DNA of 53,751 nt from HK-STAS-PATE-2 sp035906575 (GTDB lineage Bacteria > Patescibacteriota > Patescibacteriia > 2-12-FULL-60-25), in NCBI GenBank assembly GCA_035906575.1, contig JAMIEW010000031.1, positions 1 to 53,751 of the forward strand, given 5' to 3'. Of this stretch, positions 41,674 to 49,600 are shown piece by piece. Numbering within the stretch: position 1 is the stretch's first letter; each line of letters begins with the position of its first letter. The notes under the pieces were generated by a model. That model did not search any database, was not told where the DNA came from, and saw only the letters and a program-made list of their open reading frames with translations. A program made the translations under genes and the position numbers.

Positions 41674-41992
41674 ATTCGTGTTGTTCGCGAAACTGTGCCG
41701 CGTATTCGACGGGCAGTTCGTCAGGTGCTCGCTTCACGACCGATTCAGATCGGATGATCGAAGTGGTCTTGAAGTCTTCAAAAGAACGAGTCTGATATCC
41801 ACGGCGGATAATGTCACGCTCCCAGGCCTCCCAAAGCTCAAAGCGCAGATCATCTTCGATCGTGCGTCGTTGATTGCCAACGAGGCGCAAGGCAAAGTCT
41901 TGCCCTGCTGCCAAGTAGCATTCTAGGGCTAATGAATTTGGGCAAAGTCGGTGCATGGGTTCACCCGATACCGCTTGAGTGATGTGATTCAT
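41672..41992 (-). CDS. Small unknown protein, paralog of the next gene
   Basis: A 106-residue protein that I cannot assign. It shares with its neighbour at 41989-42387 the pattern WExWExxxxxRGYxTxxxEDF (here LWEAWERDIIRRGYQTRSFEDF, broken by few differences) and VKRAxDExPVxYAAxFRE. Its N-terminal half is shorter. It overlaps the upstream paralog by 4 nt, so the two are translationally coupled. The mixture of Trp, Arg and acidic residues fits a small soluble protein. Confidence 0.65.
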   Translation of the reverse strand: MNHITQAVSGEPMHRLCPNSLALECYLAAGQDFALRLVGNQRRTIEDDLRFELWEAWERDIIRRGYQTRSFEDFKTTSIIRSESVVKRAPDELPVEYAAQFREQHE

Positions 41993-42387
41993 GAAGGACC
42001 CTTGCCATTGGTTGGGATGAGGATTTCAGACAAGTTGATCGCGGGCGCCATGGTCTCGAGAAAGTTCTCTCGAAAGTCCGCTGCATAGAGCACGGGCACT
42101 TCGTCTGCCGCGCGCTTCACGCCAAAGCACTTGATCTCTTTGCCCCATCGACCAAGTTGGACGAAGTCTTCGATCACGAAGGTTCTATACCCCCGAGATG
42201 CGACCACCTGCTCCCATCGCTCCCAGCCAGTGAAGAGATTTTCGAACTCTTCACTATTGCTACGGTAACCGTAGCTGATCAGGTTGCCTAAGCTTTTGCC
42301 GTATTGGCGGTAAAGCCCCAAAGCCCCCTGGTCTGACAGTCGATTTTCATAAAATGTACGAACCTTTTGGAGAAACTGCTCAAACAC
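41989..42387 (-). CDS. Small unknown protein, paralog of the previous gene
   Basis: A 132-residue soluble protein from a GTG start at 42387, preceded by an AGAGG Shine-Dalgarno-like sequence. Its centre (WERWEQVVASRGYRTFVIEDF) and end (VKRAADEVPVLYAADFREN) match the gene at 41672. No known motif is recognised. The two genes lie between the PRA-PH pair and tRNA-Ser(TGA), in a stretch that uses Shine-Dalgarno starts. Confidence 0.68.
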   Translation of the reverse strand: MFEQFLQKVRTFYENRLSDQGALGLYRQYGKSLGNLISYGYRSNSEEFENLFTGWERWEQVVASRGYRTFVIEDFVQLGRWGKEIKCFGVKRAADEVPVLYAADFRENFLETMAPAINLSEILIPTNGKGPS

Positions 42388-42469
42388 TGCTCACCTCTTT
42401 CAGCGTTAATCCGGTCAAACCCTAGCAGGGCGGTTCTTTTTGAACAATTCCACGGTCAAGTCCCCTGGC

Positions 42470-42498
42470 TTGTCCTTTTTCATTCTTTTGCGTATTAT
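42470..42498 (+). promoter_or_regulatory. Promoter of tRNA-Ser(TGA)
   Basis: TTGTCC (42470-42475), 17 nt, TATTAT (42493-42498), 20 nt before the tRNA. Confidence 0.6.
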
Positions 42499-42518
42499 CC
42501 CCGCACGATCACACCCAT

Positions 42519-42608
42519 GGAGAGGTGGCAGAGTGGTCGAATGCAACGGACTTGAAATCCGTCATACGGGAAACCGTATCGAGGGTTCGAATCCCTCCTT
42601 CTCCGCCA
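42519..42608 (+). tRNA. tRNA-Ser (anticodon TGA)
   Basis: A 90-nt class II tRNA including CCA. The acceptor stem GGAGAGG pairs with CTTCTCC (one G-T pair); the anticodon stem ACGGA/TCCGT encloses the loop CTTGAAA (anticodon TGA); a long variable arm (CATACGGGAAACCGTATC) and GGTTCGAATCC are present. It reads UCA and related serine codons. The discriminator G and CCA are the first four bases of the palindrome. Confidence 0.95.
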
Positions 42609-42630
42609 CGTCGCTCGCGAGCGACGTGGC
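42605..42630. repeat. 26-bp palindrome at the tRNA-Ser(TGA) 3' end
   Basis: Identical to the copies at 11941 and 38026, beginning at the discriminator base. A degenerate half copy (GCCACGTAGCTCGCGAGC) lies at 42677-42694. Confidence 0.92.
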
Positions 42631-42749
42631 TCCGCCAACAACAAGCCGCATAAGCGACCTTGAACCTGTTGATGGGGCCACGTAGCTCGCGAGCTTCTAT
42701 TTTTAAAAAAAGCTTGACATTAGGTCTAATGCCATGGAACGGGGTAGGT

Positions 42750-43019
42750 ATGTGGTATTTCTACGTCATCCAAAGTCAGAAAGACTTAAATTATTTCTAT
42801 AAAGGCTCAACCTATGACCTGGTCCGTAGGCTCGCCTCTCATAATAGCGGGGATGTGTTTTCTTCGGCGCCGTATCGGCCATACAAGCTCGTGTATTATG
42901 AAGCATACGTATATGAGTTTGCCGCACGAGTTCGTGAAAGTGCCGTTAAGTTAAGCGGATCCGTGTCCGTCCCGCTGCTCAAAAGAATTAAAGAGAGTTT
43001 AAAGGTCTATTTGTATTGA
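42750..43019 (+). CDS. GIY-YIG nuclease, copy B
   Basis: An 89-residue protein from the ATG at 42750, the position equivalent to the start of copy A; in-frame starts further upstream fall in the conserved non-coding segment and are rejected. It matches copy A over nearly its whole length (MWYFYVIQSQKDLNYFYKG, RRLASHN, YYEAYVYEFAARVRESAVK) and differs mainly at the last ten residues (KESLKVYLY). The catalytic positions are kept. Both copies being intact suggests selection for the protein and not mere decay after duplication. Confidence 0.88.
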   Translation: MWYFYVIQSQKDLNYFYKGSTYDLVRRLASHNSGDVFSSAPYRPYKLVYYEAYVYEFAARVRESAVKLSGSVSVPLLKRIKESLKVYLY

Positions 43020-43048
43020 ATGACAGGTTCGATTACCATCCACTCATT

Positions 43049-43471
43049 ATGACAACACTAAGCCCCTACATTAACTTCAACGGCAATGCCGAAGAGGCGT
43101 TTACCTTTTACAAATCCGTTTTCGGTGGTGAGTTCACTCAGATTATTCGCTTCAAAGATCTCGCGAGTGCCGAGTTTCCCGTATCAGAAGCGGAGGCGAA
43201 TAAAATTATGCGCATCGTCTTGCCTATTGGTCCAACGACCTTGATTGCCAATGACGTGCCATCGTTCATGGGAAAAGTAAGCGAAGAAGAAAACCGTTCA
43301 AAAATTGCCGTCAGTGTCGACAGCCGCGAAGAAGCTGAAAGAATCTTTAACGGCCTTTCAGCGGGAGGAACAGCTGAAATGCCACTCGCTGATAGTCCTT
43401 GGGGCACATCATTCGCCATGTTTCGTGACAAGTACGGTATTGAGTGGACTGTTGAAACGTCATCAAAATAA
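43049..43471 (+). CDS. VOC-family (PhnB-like) protein
   Basis: A 140-residue protein from the ATG at 43049 (MTTLSPYINFNG). The PhnB/glyoxalase-like pattern is clear: NGNAEEAFTFYKSVFGG at the start, then IRFKDL, and DSPWGTSFAMFRDKYGIEW at the end. A longer reading from a TTG at 43016 overlaps the GIY-YIG gene. Members of this group are often annotated as 3-demethylubiquinone-9 methyltransferase-like, but no reaction is proven. It ends just before a perfect bidirectional terminator. Confidence 0.88.
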   Translation: MTTLSPYINFNGNAEEAFTFYKSVFGGEFTQIIRFKDLASAEFPVSEAEANKIMRIVLPIGPTTLIANDVPSFMGKVSEEENRSKIAVSVDSREEAERIFNGLSAGGTAEMPLADSPWGTSFAMFRDKYGIEWTVETSSK

Positions 43472-43480
43472 ATAGGCTAC

Positions 43481-43508
43481 AAAAAACGACCCGATCGGGT
43501 CGTTTTTT
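43481..43508. terminator. Bidirectional terminator
   Basis: A perfect 28-bp palindrome, AAAAAACGACCCGA and its complement, between the VOC gene (+) and the DoxX-like gene (-). Confidence 0.85.
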
Positions 43509-43515
43509 CTTATGA

Positions 43516-43938
43516 TTATTTTTGAGCGATACCAGGAACGCCTGCGAGTCTTCTGCTCTCTGGTCTGAAGTACCAAGAGATGACGATGAGCGCGGTAAGA
43601 AAGATGGCCGGAAACATTTCACCGAAGGTATCCCCCGAACCGATATGTGAGAAGAAAGCTCCTGTCATGGTTAAAAAGAAACCTGCATATGCCCACTCTT
43701 TCACGAGTGGATATTTAGGAGCAAGTACGGCAATGACGCCTAAGAGCTTCCATGCACCGATGATTGAGAGAAAGTATGCCGGATAACCCAATGCCGCCAT
43801 AAAGACGACCTCATCCTTTTGCTGAATAAGTTGAAGGATCCCACTAGCAACCATACCAAGTGAAAACCAAACCGTAGCGATCCAATAAATGATGTTATTG
43901 CGTTTTGCGGTTGTTATAATGGCAAAATAGTACGCCAT
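43516..43938 (-). CDS. DoxX-like integral membrane protein
   Basis: About 140 residues from the ATG at 43938 (a TTG at 43956 is the longer alternative). Four membrane helices are visible: IIYWIATVWFSLGMVASGIL, LGYPAYFLSIIGAWKLLGVIA split at the LGYP turn, WAYAGFFLTMTGAFF, and AIFLTALIVISWYF. The GYPxYFxxIxGxWKLLGxxA core is typical of the DoxX-like family. Its role is unknown, often linked to redox or stress. It is divergent from the DUF1801 gene. Confidence 0.85.
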   Translation of the reverse strand: MAYYFAIITTAKRNNIIYWIATVWFSLGMVASGILQLIQQKDEVVFMAALGYPAYFLSIIGAWKLLGVIAVLAPKYPLVKEWAYAGFFLTMTGAFFSHIGSGDTFGEMFPAIFLTALIVISWYFRPESRRLAGVPGIAQK

Positions 43939-43965
43939 GCCCTGGTAGAGGGTCAATATGGGCGC

Positions 43966-43971
43966 TATACT
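43966..43971 (+). promoter_or_regulatory. -10 box of the 43980 gene
   Basis: TATACT ends 8 nt before the ATG at 43980. Confidence 0.5.
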
Positions 43972-43979
43972 GGTATCAT

Positions 43980-44411
43980 ATGGCCGCTCTCAAAACCCAG
44001 GTCACCAAAATTAAGCCAGAGGCTTTTATCAAAACGATCGAAGACGAAACCAAGCGCAAAGACAGCTCGGCGCTCTTGAAGCTTTTTAAGGATGTCACTG
44101 GTGAAAAAGCCCAAATGTGGGGCGAAGCTATCGTGGGCTTTGGTTCGTATCATTATAAATCCGAGCGTAGTACCCAAGAGGGCGACTGGCCTTTGACCGG
44201 CTTTTCTCCACGCAAACAAAACCTCACACTCTATATCATGCCAGGTTTTAGTGAATATACAGACCTACTAAAGGATCTTGGTAAACACAAAATTTCTGGC
44301 GGTTCCTGCATCTATATCAATAAACTTTCAGATATCGACCTCAAGGTTCTTGCGAAAATCATCAAAAAGTCCGTTGTTGCGATGAAAAAAAGGTATGGTA
44401 TTCAAAAGTAA
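43980..44411 (+). CDS. DUF1801 family protein, second copy
   Basis: A 143-residue protein with a DUF1801 layout: helical N-terminus (EAFIKTIEDETKRKDSSAL), then EKAQMWGEAIVGFGSYHYKS, GFSPRKQNLTLYIMPGFSEY and a C-terminal helix with KIIKKSV. It is only distantly related to the copy at 36545 and belongs to the longer subgroup. No enzymatic residues are obvious. It begins with a TATACT box 8 nt upstream. Confidence 0.85.
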   Translation: MAALKTQVTKIKPEAFIKTIEDETKRKDSSALLKLFKDVTGEKAQMWGEAIVGFGSYHYKSERSTQEGDWPLTGFSPRKQNLTLYIMPGFSEYTDLLKDLGKHKISGGSCIYINKLSDIDLKVLAKIIKKSVVAMKKRYGIQK

Positions 44412-44468
44412 TATTTCATTACTGAATCTATCACATTACGTCATATTCTGCTATCCTGACTTCATTGC

Positions 44469-45062
44469 ATGAAGTCCCTCACCATAGACACGTACAATGC
44501 GTACGCCGTCGCCTATGACGATGAAACGACAGGATTCTGGCGTGACTTCCCTACCCCGTTTATTGACGCTTTTACCAGTCGGGTGAAGGGTGATGTGATC
44601 AATATCGGTAGTGGTCCTGGGCACGATGCGCTTCTCCTCAAAAATCGTGGGGTCAATCAAATTTGTATTGATGCCTCTGAAACAATGGTGGATATCAGTA
44701 CCCAGCGTGGCTTAAAATCGCAAATGGGCGATATGTTAAATTTGCAGTTTCGTGCTGACAAGTTTGCAGGGGCATGGTCATACTTGGCTCTCTACCACCT
44801 ACCGAAGTCTCAAATCGGCCTTGCCCTCGGCGAGGTCGCTCGTGTATTAAAGCCGGGTGGATGGTTCGCATTGGGGATGCAAGAAGGCGATGGTGAATCG
44901 TATCGAGAAAGCTCTGAAATGCGAGCCCCGCGCTGGATGGCGCTCTATACTCAGGATGAATTATCTGCCCTACTCAAAGAGCATGGGTTCACTGTTCATT
45001 CTGTTGAACGTTATACACCAAAATCAATAACCTATTTGCACTTCTTGTGCCAAAAAAACTAA
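44469..45062 (+). CDS. Class I SAM-dependent methyltransferase
   Basis: A 197-residue methyltransferase. Motif I is VINIGSGPGHDALLL near 40-55, the acidic motif-II residue is in CIDASETM, and motif post-II/III contain FAGAWSYLALYHLP and EVARVLKPGGWFALGMQEG. The fold is complete; the substrate is unknown. A TGCTATCCT extended -10 box lies about 11 nt before the ATG. The DUF1993 gene follows 23 nt later. Confidence 0.9.
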   Translation: MKSLTIDTYNAYAVAYDDETTGFWRDFPTPFIDAFTSRVKGDVINIGSGPGHDALLLKNRGVNQICIDASETMVDISTQRGLKSQMGDMLNLQFRADKFAGAWSYLALYHLPKSQIGLALGEVARVLKPGGWFALGMQEGDGESYRESSEMRAPRWMALYTQDELSALLKEHGFTVHSVERYTPKSITYLHFLCQKN

Positions 45063-45085
45063 ACAGTTAACCTGCTCAAACAACT

Positions 45086-45592
45086 ATGAATCAATACTAC
45101 ACGTTTTCTGTACCCCTATTTACGAAGGTTCTTAAAGCACTTGATGGCGTTCTCACTAAAGCAGCTACCTCTGGCAAGGATGAATCGACCTTGGTGAACG
45201 CTCAGCTTGCTCCTGACATGTTTCCGCTTAAGAAACAGGTTCAGATTGCTTGTGACAATGCAAAAGGCGTCTCAGCCCGTTTAGCGGGTGTAGAAATCCC
45301 TTCTTTTGAAGACAATGAAGAGACGTTTGCTGAATTGCGTGCTCGTATCGCCAAAACGATTGAGTTTATCTCGTCGATTCCAGAATCTGCCTTTGAAGGC
45401 GCGGCTGAACGTCAAATTACCTTGCCTTACTTCCCTGGCAAATACATGACGGGCGCAGAGTACCTCGAGCAATACGCGCTTGGAAACTTCTACTTTCATG
45501 TGACCACGGCTTACGGCATCATCCGTAACCAAGGTGTCGAAATTGGAAAAGCAGACTTCACCGGCGGCATGCCACTAAGAGATCTCGTCTAA
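45086..45592 (+). CDS. DUF1993 (DinB-like) protein
   Basis: A 168-residue helical protein with the pattern of DUF1993: MNQYYTFSVPLFTKVLKAL at the start, LAPDMFPLKKQVQIACDNAK, GVEIPSFEDNEETFAELRAR and YALGNFYFHVTTAYGIIR. It belongs to the DinB-like four-helix-bundle group, whose members often bind a metal, here with His at NFYFHVTTAY. Its function is unknown. A bidirectional terminator follows. Confidence 0.85.
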   Translation: MNQYYTFSVPLFTKVLKALDGVLTKAATSGKDESTLVNAQLAPDMFPLKKQVQIACDNAKGVSARLAGVEIPSFEDNEETFAELRARIAKTIEFISSIPESAFEGAAERQITLPYFPGKYMTGAEYLEQYALGNFYFHVTTAYGIIRNQGVEIGKADFTGGMPLRDLV

Positions 45593-45597
45593 TCATC

Positions 45598-45625
45598 AAA
45601 ACATCCTCCGAACGGAGGATGTTTT
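45598..45625. terminator. Bidirectional terminator
   Basis: AAAACATCCTCCG, loop AA, CGGAGGATGTTTT then T residues; between the DUF1993 gene (+) and the M23 peptidase gene (-). Confidence 0.85.
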
Positions 45626-45626
45626 T

Positions 45627-46649
45627 TTATTGCATTGGTTCACCTATTTTGTAGCTGGTAAAAAAGGCATCATTCAAATCATCAACTTTCTTCGCCCAAT
45701 CCGCACCATACATGGCAGCCGCGATACTTGGAGACGAAACCCAGCGTAATAGGCCGTTCTTTTCAATATGATAAACCGCATTCATGGTTTGGAGTTTCAC
45801 CATACGAGAGCCTGGTTTATAGGTAACAAGTCCGCCGATAGGCGCGCTAGCAAGTTTCTCGCTACTAACGGTCACGACATTTTTAAAGTCCTTAAACCAG
45901 GTAAAATACACTTTGTCATTGGGAAATGCATAGCGTCTGCCATCAGCGCCACAATAGTAGACCGCTGAGCTTGCCGTGGACTTTATCAATGTTCCTGATA
46001 AGCAGTTGTTCGAAAAGACGTTTACGATGTCTTTGTCTTGATTGATCGCATCATCAGTCGTCCCCCCGGATGTCGGGAGGGCAGGGGGTTCTGTAGGTGT
46101 TGTCGGCGTTGATCCTTTTGCGGCCATCAAGCTCAAATACGGATTCATCGGTGTACCGTCAGGTTGATGGATCTCAAAGTGCAAATGCGAAGTGATGGCC
46201 TCAGCATTACCACTATCCCCCATCCAACCGATCAATTGGCCTTTTGTAACGCGTGAGCCTCGCTCTAATCCTTCTGCGTAGGCATGTTTAGTGCCTCCCT
46301 TGCCATCGTCGGTGCCTGGAGTGTCATTATTGATATGGATATAGTGATAGGTCCAATCATCGGCGTCTCGGAGGGTGATTTGGTATCCCCACGTAGCTTG
46401 TGGGACAATAAGATAGCTCACGTAGCCATCGACAGCCGCATAAAGCGGCGTCATCTTTGGGCCAATCAAGTCATTGCCAATATGAGAGTGACCGGCGCGA
46501 GGTGAGCTAAAATCATCTGTAAACTTAATAGCGCTCGCCACGGTTGGAAAAGCAATATCACGAGTTGTTGAGGTATTTTCAGCGGCTTTGCTTGTGGATG
46601 GCCAAACAAGCGCCAAACACATCGCTGAAAAAAGAATAGAATATCTCAT
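45627..46649 (-). CDS. Secreted M23 (LytM) peptidase with a C-terminal repeat domain
   Basis: A 340-residue protein with a signal peptide (1-22, ending SKA). The M23 domain shows HIGNDLIGPKMTPLYA (His and Asp ligands) and the SHLHFEIHQPDG motif, so a zinc endopeptidase acting on peptidoglycan is likely. After a Pro/Thr linker comes a 110-residue domain: AVYYCGADGRRYAFPN, YKPGSRMVKL, LLRWVSSPSIAAAMYGADW, DAFFTSYKIGEP. The same domain occurs in the next gene. It is the second gene of a pair, 18 nt after its neighbour. Confidence 0.92.
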   Translation of the reverse strand: MRYSILFSAMCLALVWPSTSKAAENTSTTRDIAFPTVASAIKFTDDFSSPRAGHSHIGNDLIGPKMTPLYAAVDGYVSYLIVPQATWGYQITLRDADDWTYHYIHINNDTPGTDDGKGGTKHAYAEGLERGSRVTKGQLIGWMGDSGNAEAITSHLHFEIHQPDGTPMNPYLSLMAAKGSTPTTPTEPPALPTSGGTTDDAINQDKDIVNVFSNNCLSGTLIKSTASSAVYYCGADGRRYAFPNDKVYFTWFKDFKNVVTVSSEKLASAPIGGLVTYKPGSRMVKLQTMNAVYHIEKNGLLRWVSSPSIAAAMYGADWAKKVDDLNDAFFTSYKIGEPMQ

Positions 46650-46667
46650 CTCAACAGGTTAGCACAA

Positions 46668-49600
46668 TTAACGAAGATCGTTGAGTTCTTTATTGATAGC
46701 TGATCGTGTAAGAGGTCCAACCGTACCCGTTTCTGAAATGCCTTTTGAGCGTTGGAAATTTTTTACGGCTTGGGTTGTGAGCTCGCCATAGATGCCTGTC
46801 ACTCTACCATCTGGGTAGATAGCTGAGCCTTTTGAGGCTAAGTACTCTTGCAAGTAACGAATGTCGGTTGAAGCAGAAGACGAAGGGCTCAAATCAACGT
46901 TAAAGGTGAAAGAAACCGGTATCGTCGCAAATGGCCAAGTAATGATGCTAGCTGATGTCGAGACAGATTGCGGTGGTGTATGTGTACATGTCGATGAAAC
47001 GCCAGAGACGATAATGTCCTGATAGCCAAAGATACTCATCTCTGCGCTTGGGTAGCTAGGCGTGATATCTAAGAAGGCTTTGTCGGTCATGCTTGTGATC
47101 ACTTCGCCAAAAAGATAGTCGTTATAGAAGGTGTCCTCAATGTCTGAAACACGTTTTGCCCAGTTTGATCCAAAGAGAGTTATAGCGGTGCCTTCATCTT
47201 GGATAGGTCTCAGCATGCGTCCCCCCTGAACAACATAGACGCGAGGGTTTGTTGGGAATTTTACTAAGCGCAAACCTGGACGATAGGTAACATTTTTACC
47301 CAATTGATATGAAGCGAGCTCAGATTCACTCACGATGAGTATTTGTGAAAAATCACAGTACCAAGACCCATATACACTCGGATTTGGGAAAGCATGTCGT
47401 TTACCGTCAGCGCCGAGATAGTAAACGGTAGAATCGTGTTGAGTTGTTGTATTACCATCGTCCTTTAATTTCACGAGCTGGTGGACATTTTTTACATTCG
47501 GCAAAGGAGCTATTGGTGTCGAGGTATAGTTTTGATAGAGACCTGTCCGAGGGTCGATTGAGGGCAAGCCACCGCCGCCACTTGTTGGCGGGATAGGGGT
47601 AACGACTGGTGCGAGTGACATGATTATCTGAAAAATACTGACGCCATTCAGAAGCGCCGGTGTCGAAGTCGCGGCATAGGTCCCTGTTGCATTTGCCGTA
47701 ATAGTAAATAGATTGTAGCCGCCATTTGTGAGCGAGAGCGAACTTGTCGTCATCAGATAGGCGACGCTATCGACGATAGGCGTCACGCCTGCAACATCTG
47801 TTGTAGCGCTTACATTAGTAAGTTCATTTTGTGAGACAAAATCAACAAGAACGTTTTGAAGTGGATTAAAGAGCGCGTCCGTAACCTCAACAATAGAACG
47901 ATAACGCACTCTCACTGTCCCCTCTTCGATTTCTGAGGTTACACGGTCAAACGAAGGGTCCAAAAGATCATTGGTGCCTACAGTAGCGCTAATCACATCA
48001 TGCGAGGTGCTATTAGTGATGATCGGTGTCTCAATGGTATTGCTCGCGGACCCATAGATTAGCGAGACGCCAAGATCATTATTATCAATAGTAAGGGCAG
48101 TGAAATGGTTGTTGCTAGAGTTGTCTAGACGAAGCCCGGCAAAATAGCCACGTGCAACGGTTTGACCGATAGACGGAGGAAAGGTCATGCCGGCTGCTAA
48201 CGTGATACCTTGATTTGAGAGATTCGTTGCATTGTAGGTATAGGTACCGTCACCATTTGCCACAAACATGTCTTCAATAAAATGTGTAAATGGGACGATG
48301 CCACCACAAAGATTATTTTGCGCATCGACGAGATTGTCAGCAACTAAATCATGAAATAGAAGGGTGACATAACTCCCTCCGACGTCAGCAAGACCGGCAT
48401 TAATATTACTGGTACCGTCAACGCTTACGGTCTGACCGTCAAACTCAATAATTTCTGCATTACAAGCAAGATCTGGGATAAAATAGACCGCGCCTACAGG
48501 TCCACCAAAGACATCTGAATCATCATAATCATTGCCGCCAAACGACAGGATTGGCAATGTTGCAGGATAAGTAATTACAGAGGTATCTGTTGAGTTTATT
48601 AATCTCAAGCTTGAAAATTGCGACGAAGTCACCTGTTCTAATGACAAGGCGCTCTGAAAATTGAGTGCGCCGTCAAAAATCGTTGTATCGCCTGCTCCCG
48701 TGAGGGTGATGTCTGTCAGCGGGCCTTCAATCGCGAGACCAGCATAATTACCTGCGGCAACCTCGATATCATCCCCACTTTTCACGACATTTGCAATGGT
48801 AGTTGTGAATTGAGAATGACAAGAAAGATAGTCAACAACGCAGTCATCATCAATGAGATAGGTAGAAATGCGCGCACTGCTAAAGGCGCCGATATCACGT
48901 GAACCATCTATATCAAGATAACGACTCATCGGGACAAGATGATAATCATCATTTGGATTGGCGTTTTCGGTTCTAAAAACGGGGTCTACTTGAATGGTGG
49001 TTGGGTCCAGATCCGTATAGACGCCATTACTGTCATTAATCAAGTTATCAACTTGGTAGAAGCCATTGTAAGCATCGGTCAAATTTACATTGACTGTAGC
49101 GAGTCCATAACCAAGTGAAATACCATTGTCATTAACGTTTGGATTGGCGTTATAACAAAGGTTATAACGGTAGATAATAGTGACTTGCTTTAAGCTTGGG
49201 TCGTTCTCATCGTCAAAAACACCCAAACATGCATCACCAGAAATTGTATCTAGATCAGGATTGCCAATAAAACTATTGTTTTCAACTTCAATTGTGGTGT
49301 CGCCGTCAGCAACACGAACATTGAGCCCCCATGTACCGTTATTGCTCAATGGCTCTTTTGGCGGGTAGAAAAAATAGTTACCGCTGATGGTCGCATGTAC
49401 ATTTTGAACCGTAAACATGGTGATGAAACTGTTCATCGTCTCAACAGACTGAAGGGTATTATTGGTGAATTCGATATCTAAACCAACGGCAAAATAGACA
49501 AAATCGCCCCCTGTTATCGTATTGTAGTTTGTGATGACATTGTTACTAAAGACGATATCATTCGGTACATCAGCAGGATCCGTGTAGTCGAATGGCCCAC

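Larger units (their letters stand above)
42605..43019 (+). mobile_element. tRNA-Ser-linked GIY-YIG module, copy B
   Basis: Same order and spacing as copy A: palindrome, 119-nt segment (42631-42749) and GIY-YIG gene, with start codon 145 nt from the discriminator base in both. The two copies lie in opposite orientation and so form inverted repeats around 38141-42518. Confidence 0.65.

Noticed and set aside
42714..42742. TTGACA-based promoter for GIY-YIG copy B
   Set aside because: TTGACA is conserved in both copies, but no AT-rich -10 lies at 16-18 nt.
42660..42749. N-terminal extension of GIY-YIG copy B
   Set aside because: The 30 extra residues fall in the 119-nt non-coding segment; copy A starts at MWYFYV.
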